Below the pieces are notes generated by a model. It had not been told where the DNA came from, ran no database searches, and saw nothing but the letters and a program-made list of their open reading frames with translations. DNA of 64,000 bases, taken from contig JAJLRJ010000004.1 of the NCBI GenBank assembly GCA_024195265.1, forward strand, positions 36,551,030 through 36,615,029, in the 5' to 3' direction. Origin of the DNA: Dendrophyllia cribrosa (taxonomy: Eukaryota; Cnidaria; Anthozoa; Scleractinia; Dendrophylliidae). The position numbers and the translations under genes were made by a program. Positions 35,301 to 44,888 of the stretch are shown piece after piece; positions within the stretch are counted from its first letter, which is position 1, and each line of letters opens with the position of its first letter.

Positions 35301-36257
35301 TACTATATGTCTCCTTAACTGACTCTGGGATGGATAGGGTTGAACATGCGATACGCGCAAGCACAAGATGACATATTCAGGCGCAGTGCCAACCTCGCCC
35401 CAGGGTCTCTCTTCTTCCCGTCCCCTGGAGCAAGAGAAAGATGGGAAGAAGAAAAACCCTCGAACCGAGGTTGGCGTGGTATGTTGTGTATTAGGGTTCG
35501 GGTACTACTACACAGCGAAGACTGACCTTGTGCTTTACACAACTGCTTTATTCAACGGAATCAACTACTGATAATTACAATGATATATTACGTCAAATCA
35601 TGTGATTGTGATTGAGGGTGCGTTCTGACCACTGATCAAGAACAATTATTTCATAACAAAGGTATTCACTAAATCCGGAACAAACACTTCACAGTGCCTT
35701 TAAACACTGATCACCCGTGCGAGACGAGTCTATTGTGATGGTCATTGGCCTCTCAAAACGCTCAATGCTAGCGCTTTTCCTGTTTATACGGGGGACGTAA
35801 TAACGCAAGCATATGCTTAAGCACAAAAAATCCTTATCTTGAACTTGCATCGCACCGGCGTACCTGTAGATTTCTTATACTCACGCTTTTGCTTGCTTCA
35901 TTAGTGTAAACCAGCCTTATCATGTTTCTGAAACAACCGCGCAAAAAAGGAGATATGAAACACTGAAGATGAGTGAGCTACGTTCTAATCAAGATATTTT
36001 TGTCTTGATTTTTAGCTGCGTGCGGGCTCAAGGATCCAGAACAAGTGGAGTCAACTCAGGACCAGGCCCAACTCATGCTCGGAGAGTACGTACGTGCCCA
36101 GTGCCCTTCTCAACTAGCGCGGTTTGGACGCCTGCTACTTCTGCTACCAGGTTTGCGGCGAATCAGCGCCAAGGAAATTGAAGACCTGTTTTTCAAGAAG
36201 ACGATCGGAACTGTCCCTATAGAGAGACTTTTGAGTGACATGTTTAAAAATGAGTAA
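23320..36257 (+). CDS. NR2E1: NR2E1/TLX (tailless)-like nuclear receptor, five exons, complete
   Basis: Predicted nuclear ligand-type transcription factor; tailless/TLX proteins act mainly as repressors in neural and progenitor cells. Exons 23320-23383, 23520-23756, 29888-30240, 34743-34989 and 36016-36257 join in phase to 380 aa plus TAA (human TLX is about 385). Zinc finger 1 is C29-x2-C32-x13-C46-x2-C49 with P-box CDGCSG, the TLX type. Zinc finger 2 is C65-x8-C74-x9-C84-x2-C87. After MNKD the next exon reads [16 protein letters not shown], the TLX hinge. The LBD includes [36 protein letters not shown] and [16 protein letters not shown], and the end is [10 protein letters not shown] then [11 protein letters not shown]. 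The start ATG 23320 is the last of several in-frame ATGs (others from 23230) and the one that gives a TLX-like N-terminal length. Confidence 0.93.
23757..29623. other. NR2E1-like intron 2, no internal feature recognised
   Basis: 5.9 kb of AT-rich sequence, strikingly poor in the palindromic elements that crowd the other introns. No exon with acceptable splice sites and TLX-like coding was found. Being large, repeat-poor and inside a developmental regulator, it is a reasonable place for enhancers; that is inference. Confidence 0.5.
29624..29808. mobile_element. MITE, CAACCTCGTCCCCAGGG family, copy near exon 3
   Basis: CAACCTCGTCCCCAGGGCATC at the left is complemented by GGCCCTAGGTACGAGATTG at the right, with CTCCG/CGGAG just inside. 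It ends 79 bp before the exon 3 acceptor of the nuclear receptor gene. Related modules: 35389-35474, 58242-58301, and the core at 3829-3862. Confidence 0.65.
30279..31500. mobile_element. TAGCCTGC-ended DNA transposon, 1.2 kb, long composite TIRs
   Basis: Ends TAGCCTGCAGAACAGGCG and CGCCTGTTCTACAGGCTA. The inverted repeats run about 115 bp and each is itself a hairpin bounded by ACAGGCGTTATTTTTTT. A GC-rich core has alternating GCGAGCGCGG/GAAGCGCGAGG. Flanks are (CAA)n on both sides, so the duplication cannot be sized. Located in nuclear receptor intron 3, 38 bp after exon 3. Frames crossing it (for example 30118-30423) are by-products of the repeats. Confidence 0.75.
31643..31771. mobile_element. 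129-bp TAGCCTGC-ended MITE
   Basis: TAGCCTGCGAGCGAGCTCTTG at the left against GAACTTGCTCGCAAGCTA at the right. Flanks are TCCCAATGA (31634-31642) and TCCCATTGA (31772-31780), that is an 8-9 bp duplication with one mismatch. The interior is purine-rich then C-rich (AGTAAGGGGAGTGGGG ... CCTTTCCCCCAAACC). Confidence 0.75.
32059..32132. repeat. Inverted repeat, 18-bp arms
   Basis: AGATATGAAATTTCTCTT and AAGAGAAATTTCATATCT are separated by about 38 bp. Upstream (31895-32010) is a run of TTCGGAAA/TTCGGATA words, a degenerate short repeat. Confidence 0.7.
32769..32969 (+). CDS. Small ORF (66 aa) repeated in the A element
   Basis: [20 protein letters not shown] ... [20 protein letters not shown] ... 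LLFVAQ, then a stop inside the 33-bp repeat. The first codon is not ATG in every copy; an internal ATG (MPRSPRS...) is common to all. Matching ORFs are at 33248-33448 (minus) and 55213-55485 (plus), with only a few amino-acid changes. Function unknown; it may be the remnant of an element-encoded or captured protein. Confidence 0.35.
   Translation: MSFIPYNLRKSLLSNGPITMPRSPRSARGSLRHFSSDYDWHMLDQNITNLAANSLKQQARLLFVAQ
32958..33075. repeat. 33-bp tandem repeat x 3.6
   Basis: GTGGCGCAGTGAATTCTGGC plus CCAAAATGTGTGC repeats at 32958, 32991, 33024 and 33057. The opposite arm has one full and one partial unit. The unit length is a multiple of three but contains TGA in the frame of the upstream ORF; in the copy at 55410 that codon is TGC. 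Confidence 0.95.
33248..33448 (-). CDS. Small ORF (66 aa), mirror copy in arm A'
   Basis: Same protein as the frame at 32769-32969 with [10 protein letters not shown] in place of [10 protein letters not shown]. It lies on the opposite strand because the element is inverted. Listed for completeness; coding status unproven. Confidence 0.3.
   Translation of the reverse strand: MSFIPYNLRKSLLSNGPITMPHSPRSTRGSLRHFSSDYDWHMLDQNITNLAANSLKQQARLLFVAQ
34241..34698. mobile_element. MITE, CCCGAAAGTAACG family, 44 bp before nuclear receptor exon 4
   Basis: TACCGTAGAGTTCCGAATGT at the left and its counterpart ACTTTTGGAACCCAACGGTA at the right are imperfect TIRs. Several CCCGAAAGTAACGGYTACC units lie near both ends. 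The centre holds a 10-bp tandem array. The exon 4 acceptor (TTTGTCAACAG) follows at 34742. Diverged fragments are in MEAF6 intron 1. Confidence 0.75.
34421..34515. repeat. 10-bp tandem repeat (GCCGAAGAAT)n, about 9 copies
   Basis: Nine near-identical copies of GCCGAAGAAT with scattered changes. A reading frame through it gives Lys/Glu/Asn-rich peptide, but this lies in an intron inside a MITE and is not taken as coding. Confidence 0.9.
35129..35343. mobile_element. MITE, ACTCCCAAGAGTG family, copy 3
   Basis: Starts TTTAACCCTTTAACTCCCAA, keeps GAGGTTTCATTTGAATGGTC, and ends GGATAGGGTTGAA. Same orientation as the copy at 5439. Lies in nuclear receptor intron 4. Confidence 0.75.
35389..35474. 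mobile_element. 86-bp hairpin, CAACCTCGCCCCAGGG module
   Basis: CCAACCTCGCCCCAGGGTCTC is mirrored by CCTCGAACCGAGGTTGG, with inner arms TCTTCTTCCC and GGGAAGAAGA. Same group as the modules at 29624 and 58242. In nuclear receptor intron 4. Confidence 0.7.
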
Positions 36258-36545
36258 TGTAGTAATGAATACTAACGCAAGTTTTGATATCTTGAACGGC
36301 AAGATTGTTCCTATAAACTACAAACTAGTCCCTAGGTGCTCTCTTCCTTCTCAGTCGCGCGCGAAATGTACATAAGGCCCTGGGAATAACAGCATGTCGA
36401 ATCGAGAAGGACAGTCGGTTACTTCACGAATCCATGGTGACCTCATTAATCTTTTCAATCCCACATTCAAACCAATTGCTTAATATAATGTGATTAAAGC
36501 GTTTATATATATATATGGATAACATTTTACAGTGTCACGAATCAA

Positions 36546-36551
36546 ATAAAC
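36546..36551 (+). promoter_or_regulatory. Putative polyadenylation signal of the nuclear receptor gene
   Basis: AATAAA about 290 bp after the stop codon, in an AT-rich stretch that also has a TATATATATATA run near 36505. It is the first exact signal noted downstream of the stop. Confidence 0.45.
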
Positions 36552-37367
36552 GTTCATCAAAAGTCCTGTTCTATACAGCACTGTTTGTTCTTCAGTAATT
36601 TACAAAATGTAACTTCCATGAATTTTGTTTCAAGTCACTGTTTGGATTGAAAGGGTTGATAGCGTCACAAGTGAGTGAGTCGAAGGGACGATTTGGTTCA
36701 AAACTTGTTGATATGTCACAAACAAGTAGGAAAGACAATACTGCCTTAAATTTCAATGTACTGGTTCATCCATATGGAACCCTTTTTCAGCCAGTTGCAT
36801 GGGTTTAAAAAGAAACATTTCTTTACTGTAGAGAGAGTCGCTTTCAGTGGCCGATGCGAATTTTTTAAATCTATAATAATATTACATTTCTATTGAATTT
36901 GTTTTCGGCTTTCAACATGCACGTGATGTCGATCTGAAAGTAAGTTTTGAAGGATTCACAGCTAGAAGAATAAACGTATTCTGAGAAATCGTCGAAAATC
37001 AGCCCTTTTTATTATTCATTCTTGGAATTACAATTCAGGAATGTACGTCAGTGTATTTAGTTGAACCGATCAATTCAAAAAAAATAATTATAAATTATAA
37101 TTCCAAGCTGTCAGGTGTCTCGCAATTTTGTATTGTAAATTAAACTATAATAGGCACGGAAAGCCACTTGGGTATCCAATAAAAGCGCGCGGGCATATAT
37201 TGTACAAGTATCTTTTTTCATCGTATTTTATCTTATCTTATCTTATTTTGTCTTATCTATAACATAGTCGCTTGCTCTTAGTGTCTTGTAGCATATCCAA
37301 TGTAATCTTCTTAGCTCGTCTCATGTCATGTTATCTTGTTTTAAAGCAGTTTTCATTTGAGTGTCGT
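36552..37367. other. Intergenic, with (TTATC)n microsatellite
   Basis: No gene recognised. A pentanucleotide array of TTATC/TTATT units occupies about 37221-37258. Confidence 0.6.
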
Positions 37368-37614
37368 AAAACCAAAACCAAAGTAATCACTCTGACCAAT
37401 CACAACTGACCCAGACAATCCAACGAACCAATCAGAACTCGAAGCAAATGCATGTAGCTGGCGCCAAGCGCGGGAAAAACGCACGATTGGTTTTAGTTTT
37501 ACTTCTGATTGGTTGAGAAAGTGGCGCGAGATTTTTTAACCAATCACAAAGCTTAGAAATGCAAAACCAAAGCAATCACGAAAGTACTTTCGACATTCAA
37601 TTGAAAACAACCTC
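37368..37614 (+). repeat. Dispersed repeat, AACCAAAGTAATCAC family, fullest copy
   Basis: Contains, in order, AACCAAAGTAATCACTCTGA, CCAATCACAACTGACCCAGA, ATGTAGCTGGCGCCAAGCGC, a CCAATCACAAAG box and CGACATTCAATTGAAAAC. Several inverted ATTGGTT/AACCAAT motifs suggest it can fold. Non-coding. Confidence 0.65.
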
Positions 37615-38339
37615 GTTACGTTCGCAGCGATTTTCCCTTCCAAAAAGGGGAGGGGCGGAGCCCCCCTAGGAAAGATCAGTATAAATCCATGTGATTGCTT
37701 TTTAAATCTCAGTGCAAGTATAACATTTTCAATGAAACCGACTTTATTGCCCCCAAAAAGGTGAAAATGCTTAGCTTGTTAATGTTTCCTTCTGTTACCT
37801 CTTACGGGTAAAATACAAGGGCCACTACTAGATTATGGTACCTTTTAGGTTCATTTTTCAAAATTTGCGGCGAGCATTCCCGTCACTTTCATATAGAGAC
37901 TATAGAAGTCCCTCCCCCCTTGAACCTGCATTGTGATTGTCTCGTGCGCTTACCGTTGCTAAAAACACAACAACACAAAAATTAGAAATAGTTCAAGTCA
38001 CTTTCATTTTTTGAATAGAGAGGTAACTCTGTCATGCTAGATTATATAAGCCCTGTAGTCGCTCTCGTTTTCTAGTTTAAGTGCACAATAAGCTAAATGA
38101 TTATTAAAATATCACTGCACGCGTAGCAAGAGTATTTTAAGTAAAAGAGAGCTAGTTTTATCGCTAATACTAATTTTATTATCTGTGAAAAACTATGAAG
38201 TAAAAAGTGAAATGTTATTTTTTTGTTTATGCTCTTCAACAAACTTTTGATTAAGCTGGGCGCGCGTGGGAACTGTCGTATGAAAATAATAGTCATACTA
38301 TAAAAATATATGGAATTCTGTCAGCCTTGATTGCTGCTG
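37615..38339. other. Intergenic, no gene seen
   Basis: Unremarkable sequence with a short G/C-rich patch (AAAAAGGGGAGGGGCGGAG at about 37635). No frame resembles a known protein. Confidence 0.55.
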
Positions 38340-38346
38340 GGATGTA

Positions 38347-38396
<50 letters not shown>

Positions 38397-38640
38397 GAGA
38401 GCCAAATATTTTCCCATCCGACCCGACCTAACTTAATCAATAAGTATTTTATCATATGACCAATTTGGAGACAAAATTACTTGAAAGTTTAACGCGCGAG
38501 GCCGTCCGCCTTTTTAGGAGGGCTGTACGGCTATTTCCGGCCCCGCTCGCGCAAATGCGTACGGCCCTCATACGGGACTTTCATCAATGGTTTTGCAAAG
38601 AAAAGGTTCGCAGGGCCGTACGGGTCATATGATAAAGCTC
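38340..38640. repeat. CG-rich dispersed repeat with 18-bp hairpin
   Basis: GGTCATGGCGTACGGACC and GGTCCGTGCGCCATGACC fold around GAGCGCAGCGA. Further GTACGGCC words follow, down to GGGCCGTACGGGTCATATG near 38630. Looks like a degraded element whose CG-rich hairpin contrasts with the AT-rich surroundings. Confidence 0.5.
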
Positions 38641-38712
38641 GTTAATTCATTTCAGTGATTTTTATTAAAACTGCCAGAGAGAGTTTTAATAAACAATAAC
38701 TTACTAAGCTAC

Positions 38713-39034
38713 CTGGTCCCGGTTGTTCAAAAGGTGGATAGCGCTATCCACCGGATAAATCACTATCCAGAGATAACGCAATAGGCCATTTCCGAGTTGC
38801 TTTAGCCTCTCTATCAAAGCGAGGCTAGGTGCGAAACCTTTCATATGAAAATAAGTTTTCATTTGCATGTGAATGAAAACTCATTTTCATATAAAGGGTT
38901 GTGCACCTAGCCTCGCTTTGACAATGAGGCGTAACGTAACTCGGAAATGGCCTATTGGTTTGCATTCGTTTATCCGCTAGATAACGATTTATCCGGTGGA
39001 TAGCGCAATCCGCCTTTTGAACAACCGGGCCCAG
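38713..39034. mobile_element. MITE, CCCGGTTGTTC family, containing a nested MITE
   Basis: Outer ends TCCCGGTTGTTCAAAAGGTG and CGCCTTTTGAACAACCGGGC. Subterminal GGATAGCGCTATCCACCGGA has a mirrored counterpart (TTTATCCGGTGGATAGCGC). The centre is replaced by the insertion at 38780-38956. Confidence 0.85.
38780..38956. mobile_element. Nested MITE, AATAGGCCATTTCCGAG ends
   Basis: AATAGGCCATTTCCGAGTT is complemented by AACTCGGAAATGGCCTATT. The inner arms GCGAGGCTAGGTGCGAAAC and TGCACCTAGCCTCGC, then TCATATGAAAATAAG against CATTTTCATATAAAG, make one long hairpin. Sits in the middle of the element 38713-39034. Confidence 0.85.
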
Positions 39035-39038
39035 GCCA

Positions 39039-39210
39039 ATTAAAGGCCCACCTCCACCCAAAAGACGTTGCGGTCGTTTGTTTTTGCTTTGAATGCTCCA
39101 TTGTTCATACGCGTGATCTGATTGGTTGCACGCATTCAAGCGTGAATTTCGTGTTACACGAAATTCAGCACGGCGCGCACAGCATTTTGGGTGAAGGTGG
39201 GCCTTTAATT
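39039..39210. mobile_element. MITE, AATTAAAGGCCCACCT ends
   Basis: AATTAAAGGCCCACCTCCAC at the left and AAGGTGGGCCTTTAATT at the right, with CCCAAAA/TTTTGGG inside and a central TCGTGTTACACGA fold. It begins four bases after the previous MITE ends. Confidence 0.85.
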
Positions 39211-41209
39211 AAACATAGTAACCAAGCGTCAAACCACCGGTACACCGGACTAGAAAGGAAAACAAGTAATTATACGTGCCGCAAAAATCGTAAAGATATA
39301 CAGTGTAAACGAATGAAACAACGTAACATTATGATGACCATTGTGACTATAATTAAGAACCAAGTATCGCCTTTAGAAACGTCGCTTGTTATTTTAAAAC
39401 AATCGATACAAAACATATTTCGTGCACAGTAAACTAATGGTACAGCAAATGGTCCAAATACTGTGTGATCGAACTGAGACTATTGCAAGTGCGATTTGAA
39501 TTGTGTGGCAGTAAAGGACAGTAGGCAATTGGGATCTTATTATAAATTCGTGGATGCCACGTTTGCGAAGCGATTGTCGATTAGACGAAAACTCATTTCC
39601 GTTTAAATTAAACATGCTCTAATTTAAGCAGATTTCACGATTGCTTTGATTCATTCGACTTTTATTTCACGATATTCAGTTTAATTTTTGCTGTGAATCA
39701 GATTCAGGGATTGGACTCCCCAAAGAACATAAAAAATGAACGAACAAAAATGCAAATTTTAGATCCTGAGATTGACTGTCATCTCAGCTGCGGCCAATGC
39801 TAACTTCATCAGTAATATTTCGCGTAATTGCTTGTCCAAATACTAAAGGAGAATTTGTTTCCTTGGCAATTTATTACATTGATTTTCAGCCAGCACCGTT
39901 TTCGGATGGCTTATATGGTGAAATAATTTTGTCGGTTGTCTATCTGAACACAAAAAAGGTCAGTGATTTCAGTTGTTAAATACCCAATTAAACGAGCGAG
40001 GGGAGATCGAGTTTTTACGTTTGGCGATCTTGCCAATCAAAATTCGGCTTTGCGAAAAGATGTTTACACAGCCAAGCTTTTTCTGCCAACAAAGTGAGTT
40101 TCAATTCTAAATTGCAAATTTTAAGAGGGCAATGACAGAGCAACGATTGTTTCAACTGATTGTTTATATTTAAACAATATTATTCCACTGTAGAGTAGTT
40201 TTCCGTTGCTGACTGCAGAGCAGTTACTCTTTTAACAATGTTTCAGGAAACCTGCTAAGGTGAAATAAAAAGCCACTTTTAAGTATAATTGACATCTTCT
40301 AGCGAAAAAATAAATTTCATGAGGCTTAAGATTGGCATTTTATCACATTCTTTGTCGGTTCACAGTTTAGCAAATCGTCTGCCAAGTGCAACTGATTTCG
40401 AAGACGCTCTTTGTATCCGTCCTATTTTAGCCAACGGAACGCGCGGTTTTTTTTTTGTGTGAAAGGCCGTGTAATTTTATTTTTGAAAATTATGTTGATT
40501 ACAATTTGCCATATAAAAAAAGAACAATAGATCTAAAACTGAGAGGTTGTTCCACAGAACAGACAGAGGTGTTTAAAGATAATTAATTTTGGAAGCGAAA
40601 TTTTACTCGGATATTTTCTGGGAAATATCTCAAAAGCTTTTTAAAGTCCATAACAAAATAATGTTAATAATAAGGCCGCAAACAAAAAAAGCTGTAAAAA
40701 CCTTTATTTCAAGTCGGACTACAGACAATTGGGCGGTGCGCACTAAATTACATGGACACACTTTCTATCTAACCACGCCGAAAATTCTTCCTGACTGAAC
40801 ATTGTTAATTATAGAGCGAAGCAAAAAAAATATTTCAGTTTTTACTAACAAAGTATGGACAAAATTACTAGCTTTGATAATTGTACCTGAGATCCAACTG
40901 TGAAAACTTAACTGCGGTACGTCGACTAATTTCGTCGTTTCATTTCCTGGGTTTATTTCAAATTTTCAAATTTTCAAAAATTAAATATTAATACATATTC
41001 AGTGTTTTAACATACTGACATCTGACAGTCAGCTGGCCGGGAAGAGAGTCGACTGAGAATTCACTTGTTTTTCACAACCGGGCTGCACTTATCAGGAAAA
41101 TCATGTGGACGTTGCGAAATTCCTGTGTTTATTCATGGTAACATGAACGCTTCTGAAGATCAAATCGCTCAGTGAATTTTTGACCTTCCGAGTTACTCAA
41201 GAAAAAATA
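39211..41209. other. Intergenic region upstream of the GPCR gene
   Basis: About 2 kb with no supported exon or repeat family. It should contain the promoter and any 5' UTR of the downstream receptor; no clear TATA box was picked out. Confidence 0.5.
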
Positions 41210-42286
41210 ATGAACGCATCTCAGGGAAACAGCTCGACAATGGCAGCAGATAGCGACCCACGTTCACTGGTGACGATTTGCCTCGAAGCGACTCTCCTGG
41301 GCTTGATTATTCTCGCGGCTGTGATAGGAAATACTTTAATTCTAGCATCACTCTACCGCTTCACCTGCCTTCAGACCAAGACAAACGCCTTTGTTTTGAA
41401 CTTGGCAATCGCCGATTTATTTCTCGCCGTATTCGCAATGCCGTTTACTCTAGTCTCGTCCATTGAATACGACTGGGTCTTTGGGAGCGCCATGTGTCAG
41501 ATAACTGCCGTATTCAACTCCATCTTTTGCGAGGCTTCGATAATGACTTTATCATTTGTAAGTCTGGAGCGATTTCTTGCCATAGTTTTTCCTCTGCAAT
41601 ATGAAATGTGGGTTACTCCAAAACGAGTGAAATTTGTCATTGGCTACATTTGGTTTCAGGCAATTTTCTGCGCAAGCTCTACCTTCGTATTTTCCAGATT
41701 TACCTTCTTAAGATTCGAGGCAATTTGCACCGTTGACTGGGGGCATAAAATGGCGTACACACTTGTTTTCGCTGTTGTGTTCTTTTACGTGCCTTTTCTT
41801 GTTACAGCTGTTTTGTATTGTGTTATTTTACAAACAGCTATCAAGCAACGCAGACGGATCGAAGTCATAAAAGTTGGGGAAATAATAAACGATTGCAAGT
41901 CGCAAAAGCGAACAAATAGAGAGAGAAATGGCGCACAGAGGACAAAGAAAGAACACAAGGCTACTGTCATGATAGCTATTGTGGTAGGGACCTTCTGTGT
42001 GTGTTGGTTCCCACACTCAGTTGGAGTATTTTGTATCCTGGCTCCAAATTGCCACTGGGATGACTCTTTTTATGTAGCGACAACTTGGTTAGCCATGTTG
42101 AATAGCGCCATGAACTCGCTGATTTACGGTTTGATGAACCGAAGTTTTCGGCGCGCGTTCAAAAGTGTCTTGTTTTGCGAGCGTTACGTGGGCAACGCCG
42201 ATCTGGTAACAAATATTTTACAAGACATAAAGGACAAAAAGACCTACGGAAATGTGTCGAGCCTTTATTCTAAAGCTGAGAGGTAG
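41210..42286 (+). CDS. Class A (rhodopsin-family) G protein-coupled receptor, intronless, orphan
   Basis: Seven-helix plasma-membrane receptor, 358 aa from the first in-frame ATG (the frame opens slightly earlier without an ATG). The N-terminus has glycosylation sites NAS and NSS. TM1 contains G40-N41 and TM2 LNLAIADL (D69). C96 at the top of TM3 should pair with the ECL2 cysteine in EAICTVDWG. TM3 ends SLERFLAI, so E-R-F replaces D/E-R-Y. TM6 has CWFP. TM7 reads NSAMNSLIYG, so NP of NPxxY is NS. A basic third loop (RRRIEVIK, QKRTNRERNGAQRTKKEHK) precedes TM6. There is no lysine at the retinal position of TM7, so it is not an opsin. Subfamily and ligand are not resolved; many cnidarian receptors of this kind are lineage-specific. 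Confidence 0.9.
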   Translation: MNASQGNSSTMAADSDPRSLVTICLEATLLGLIILAAVIGNTLILASLYRFTCLQTKTNAFVLNLAIADLFLAVFAMPFTLVSSIEYDWVFGSAMCQITAVFNSIFCEASIMTLSFVSLERFLAIVFPLQYEMWVTPKRVKFVIGYIWFQAIFCASSTFVFSRFTFLRFEAICTVDWGHKMAYTLVFAVVFFYVPFLVTAVLYCVILQTAIKQRRRIEVIKVGEIINDCKSQKRTNRERNGAQRTKKEHKATVMIAIVVGTFCVCWFPHSVGVFCILAPNCHWDDSFYVATTWLAMLNSAMNSLIYGLMNRSFRRAFKSVLFCERYVGNADLVTNILQDIKDKKTYGNVSSLYSKAER

Positions 42287-42927
42287 AACACAACCTCTAT
42301 TCAAACTTATTTAAACACTGTACTCTAGTTACTGACAAACCTTCCTTAAGGGAAATGTTTTCTTTTCACTGAAGAGCGACCAAAAAATTTATTCTTCAGG
42401 AGAGGGATTAATTTTTATTCGTAAAAATATGTTTGAATTATTTTTAAGAGTGTAAACACTGATGCATGGTATCTAACCGTCTATGTTATATTTCTTAGTC
42501 ATAGTTACGCTTAAAGACCTAAACATTTCATCCGCTCTGGTAATAATCATGTTACGAGTTTCGCAGCACACCAGCTGAATAGTCAAATAGCGAATCAATA
42601 ATTCAGTAATATTCACCTTAACATGTAATTTACAATTTTTGAGGGATCATCAAGAACAATAATTTTCATTTTCATTACCGCGGTACGATCAGTGAAGTGA
42701 ATTGTATTTTTCATTACCTTAGGTAACAGAGATCGATTTTACTCGCGTTCTCGTCCCCTCTGAGAGCGCGGAGAAAAGCCTCTAGCATTCAGCAAAATGC
42801 ATAAAGAAAGACCTGGTAGTCGGACAAACATGACGGGAATTCAACAGTTTGGAGAATAACAAGTTAAACTTTGATCCCGGCACTTCTCTTTCGTTTCAGA
42901 AACTTCTTCACAGTGAAACTAAACTGA
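42287..42927. other. GPCR 3' flank, no gene seen
   Basis: AT-rich 3' UTR and spacer up to the hAT element. No repeat family recognised. Confidence 0.5.
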
Positions 42928-43030
42928 CAGGCGCGTAGGAGGGGGGTTCGAGGGGTTCGAATCAACCCCCTTTGAAGATCAATAATGGCGGACTGAAAAT
43001 GAAACGCTGACTACTTAGCATTGAAATTAT

Positions 43031-43551
43031 GTGGGTGGTCAAACTAGAAGAAATGTTAATATAAACGAGTTCTTTGTACCTTCCAAGCTACTTGGTTTAG
43101 TGCCCTCTGTTATTCAAGGAAGCCAGGTCACTGCTCAGCAGCTCACTGATTTAGTGGATCTTTATCAAGATGACCTACCCTCTCCTCAGCTCTTTTCCTT
43201 CGAATTTCAAAGGTGGAAGATTATGGTACAGAACGGGCAAATTGCCGCTGATTCGTGTGCCTCGGCACTGAAAGCATGTGATCTTGACAACTTCCCCAAC
43301 CTGTGCGTGCTCCTGAAAATTGCTGCCACCCTACCAGTGACCAGTTGTGAATGCGAACGTTCGATAAGCACAATGAGGAGGATGAACAATTTACACGAGG
43401 TGCACCATGGGAGAGAGTAGGCTCTCCTCCCTGGCTCTAATGCATATCAAATACGATATGCCTGTCAATCTAGAGAAGGTAGTGAATTTATTCGAAGGCC
43501 TTCACCCGAGGATGATGCAGTTTGCCAGCTTAGTGTATGAACAGATTTGAG
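43031..43551 (+). pseudogene. hAT transposase C-terminal (dimerisation) region, frameshifted
   Basis: The first frame reads LVPSVIQGSQVTAQQLTDLV ... LYQDDLPSPQLFSFEFQRWK ... KIAATLPVTSCECERSISTM and stops at 43420. One base shift near 43400 restores the frame from MGESRLSSLALMHIKYDMPV through KVVNLFEGLHPRMMQFA to a TGA at about 43549. LP-VTSCECERSFS...LRR-N followed by RLSSLALMHI is the classic hAT dimerisation signature of THAP12/ZMYM-like transposases. The catalytic N-terminal two thirds is missing. Confidence 0.8.
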
Positions 43552-43737
43552 AATAATAATTGAAGAATAATTGACAGACAGGAATGTGCATCGATCTTTC
43601 CCGTTTAAGAATTATGCTGTCGTAGATATTAATTTGAAGTTAAAAAACAGTTGGAATTTTACAAAAAAGGGGTCGCAAAATGCGTAACCGGGAGGACTGG
43701 TTAAGTTAAGTTAAGTCAGGCCAGGATATATTTTAAT

Positions 43738-44888
43738 ACTAGTAGTAATCATAGATTATAGTGCGTCTCCTTATCCCGTGGCACCTCGTCTTGACCTAGT
43801 ACCTCAGTTTCATGAATTAATTCAGCCACTGTTTAAAAGGGCTATGTCGCGAGATATGTCACGCAGGCAAAAACATCGGGCCGACATCAAACAAATTCAC
43901 GCTATCGCCGTGGGATCGGGCAAAATCCTGCCGTGCTGTGTACTCCGAAAGGTCTCAGATTTTTCCGACATATAAATAGTATATTTGTCTTGATTTCATT
44001 TCGGTTATTTCTCCGATTCTGAAATCATACTCCTCAGTACATGTACTAATACCGGAGCCGGAAATGAGAAATTTCTGACAAAGCCTGAAAAAGTGCTCCC
44101 GTCAGTAAACTTCTTGGACACCGCGTTAATGGAGCATGAAATCGACGATTAAGTCACGCAACATTCAAGACTGTTGAATATAATTCCTTTATTAGCTAGA
44201 CAAATTTTAGTCACAAAACTGCGAAATCTTTAGTCGCAAATGCGCCCGATACAGGCATAATTTCGAGCACTGTAAAGTTAATCTGCGTTCGCCTGGCGCA
44301 AGACATACAGCGAATTGCACCGTACCGTAGAACATCGCGAAGAACGACGTCGGTATTTAGGTGAAAGCTTCCCAAATCAGGCAGAGAACCACAGCAAAAT
44401 CAAGATAGAATATTCAAAACATACCAGAACGGTAGCGAGGAAAATACGATAACTTCTTGCTTGATTCCAAAGAGACCCAACAACTTACATGGTCCGGAGA
44501 AGAAACTTCGTTTAATTTTTCTACTGCGTACTTTTAGTAGGCATTGAAATATTGAGCCGTACGATTCCAAAATCGGGAAAATATCCTAAACTAAATCAAG
44601 ATCCAAGACAAATAGATCATTTACATGTGACATTTCGGAACCCCAGCTCGATCCCCAGGATGATGCCTGATTTCCACGCGCTGGGAATGCTGGATACTAT
44701 TGTGACGTTTCAACATGGCGCAGATTTGGTACCGACACTTTTCTCGATTCGTTCCGCCTAGACGACGCGCTAAGCATGCTGGATACTATTGTGACGTTTC
44801 AAGATGGCGCGGATTTGGTACCGACACTTTTCTCGATTCGTTCCGCCTAGCGGACAAGATTAGGAAGCGTCTCCTTCGTCGACGCAAT
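43738..44888 (+). mobile_element. 1.15-kb repeat, copy 1 (nested in hAT)
   Basis: Bounded by ACTAGTAGTAATCATAG and CCTTCGTCGACGCAAT, the same limits as the inverted copy at 59464-60600. It has internal long inverted similarity: CATATAAATAGTATATTTGT near 43970 against the complement of the segment around 44570-44630. An 89-bp tandem duplication of the GCTGGATACTATTGTGACGT unit lies at 44690-44860. Probably a non-autonomous DNA element with long imperfect TIRs; no ORF. Confidence 0.65.

Noticed and set aside
41210..42286. Opsin identity for the GPCR
   Set aside because: The TM7 segment TTWLAMLNSAMNSLIY has no retinal-binding lysine.
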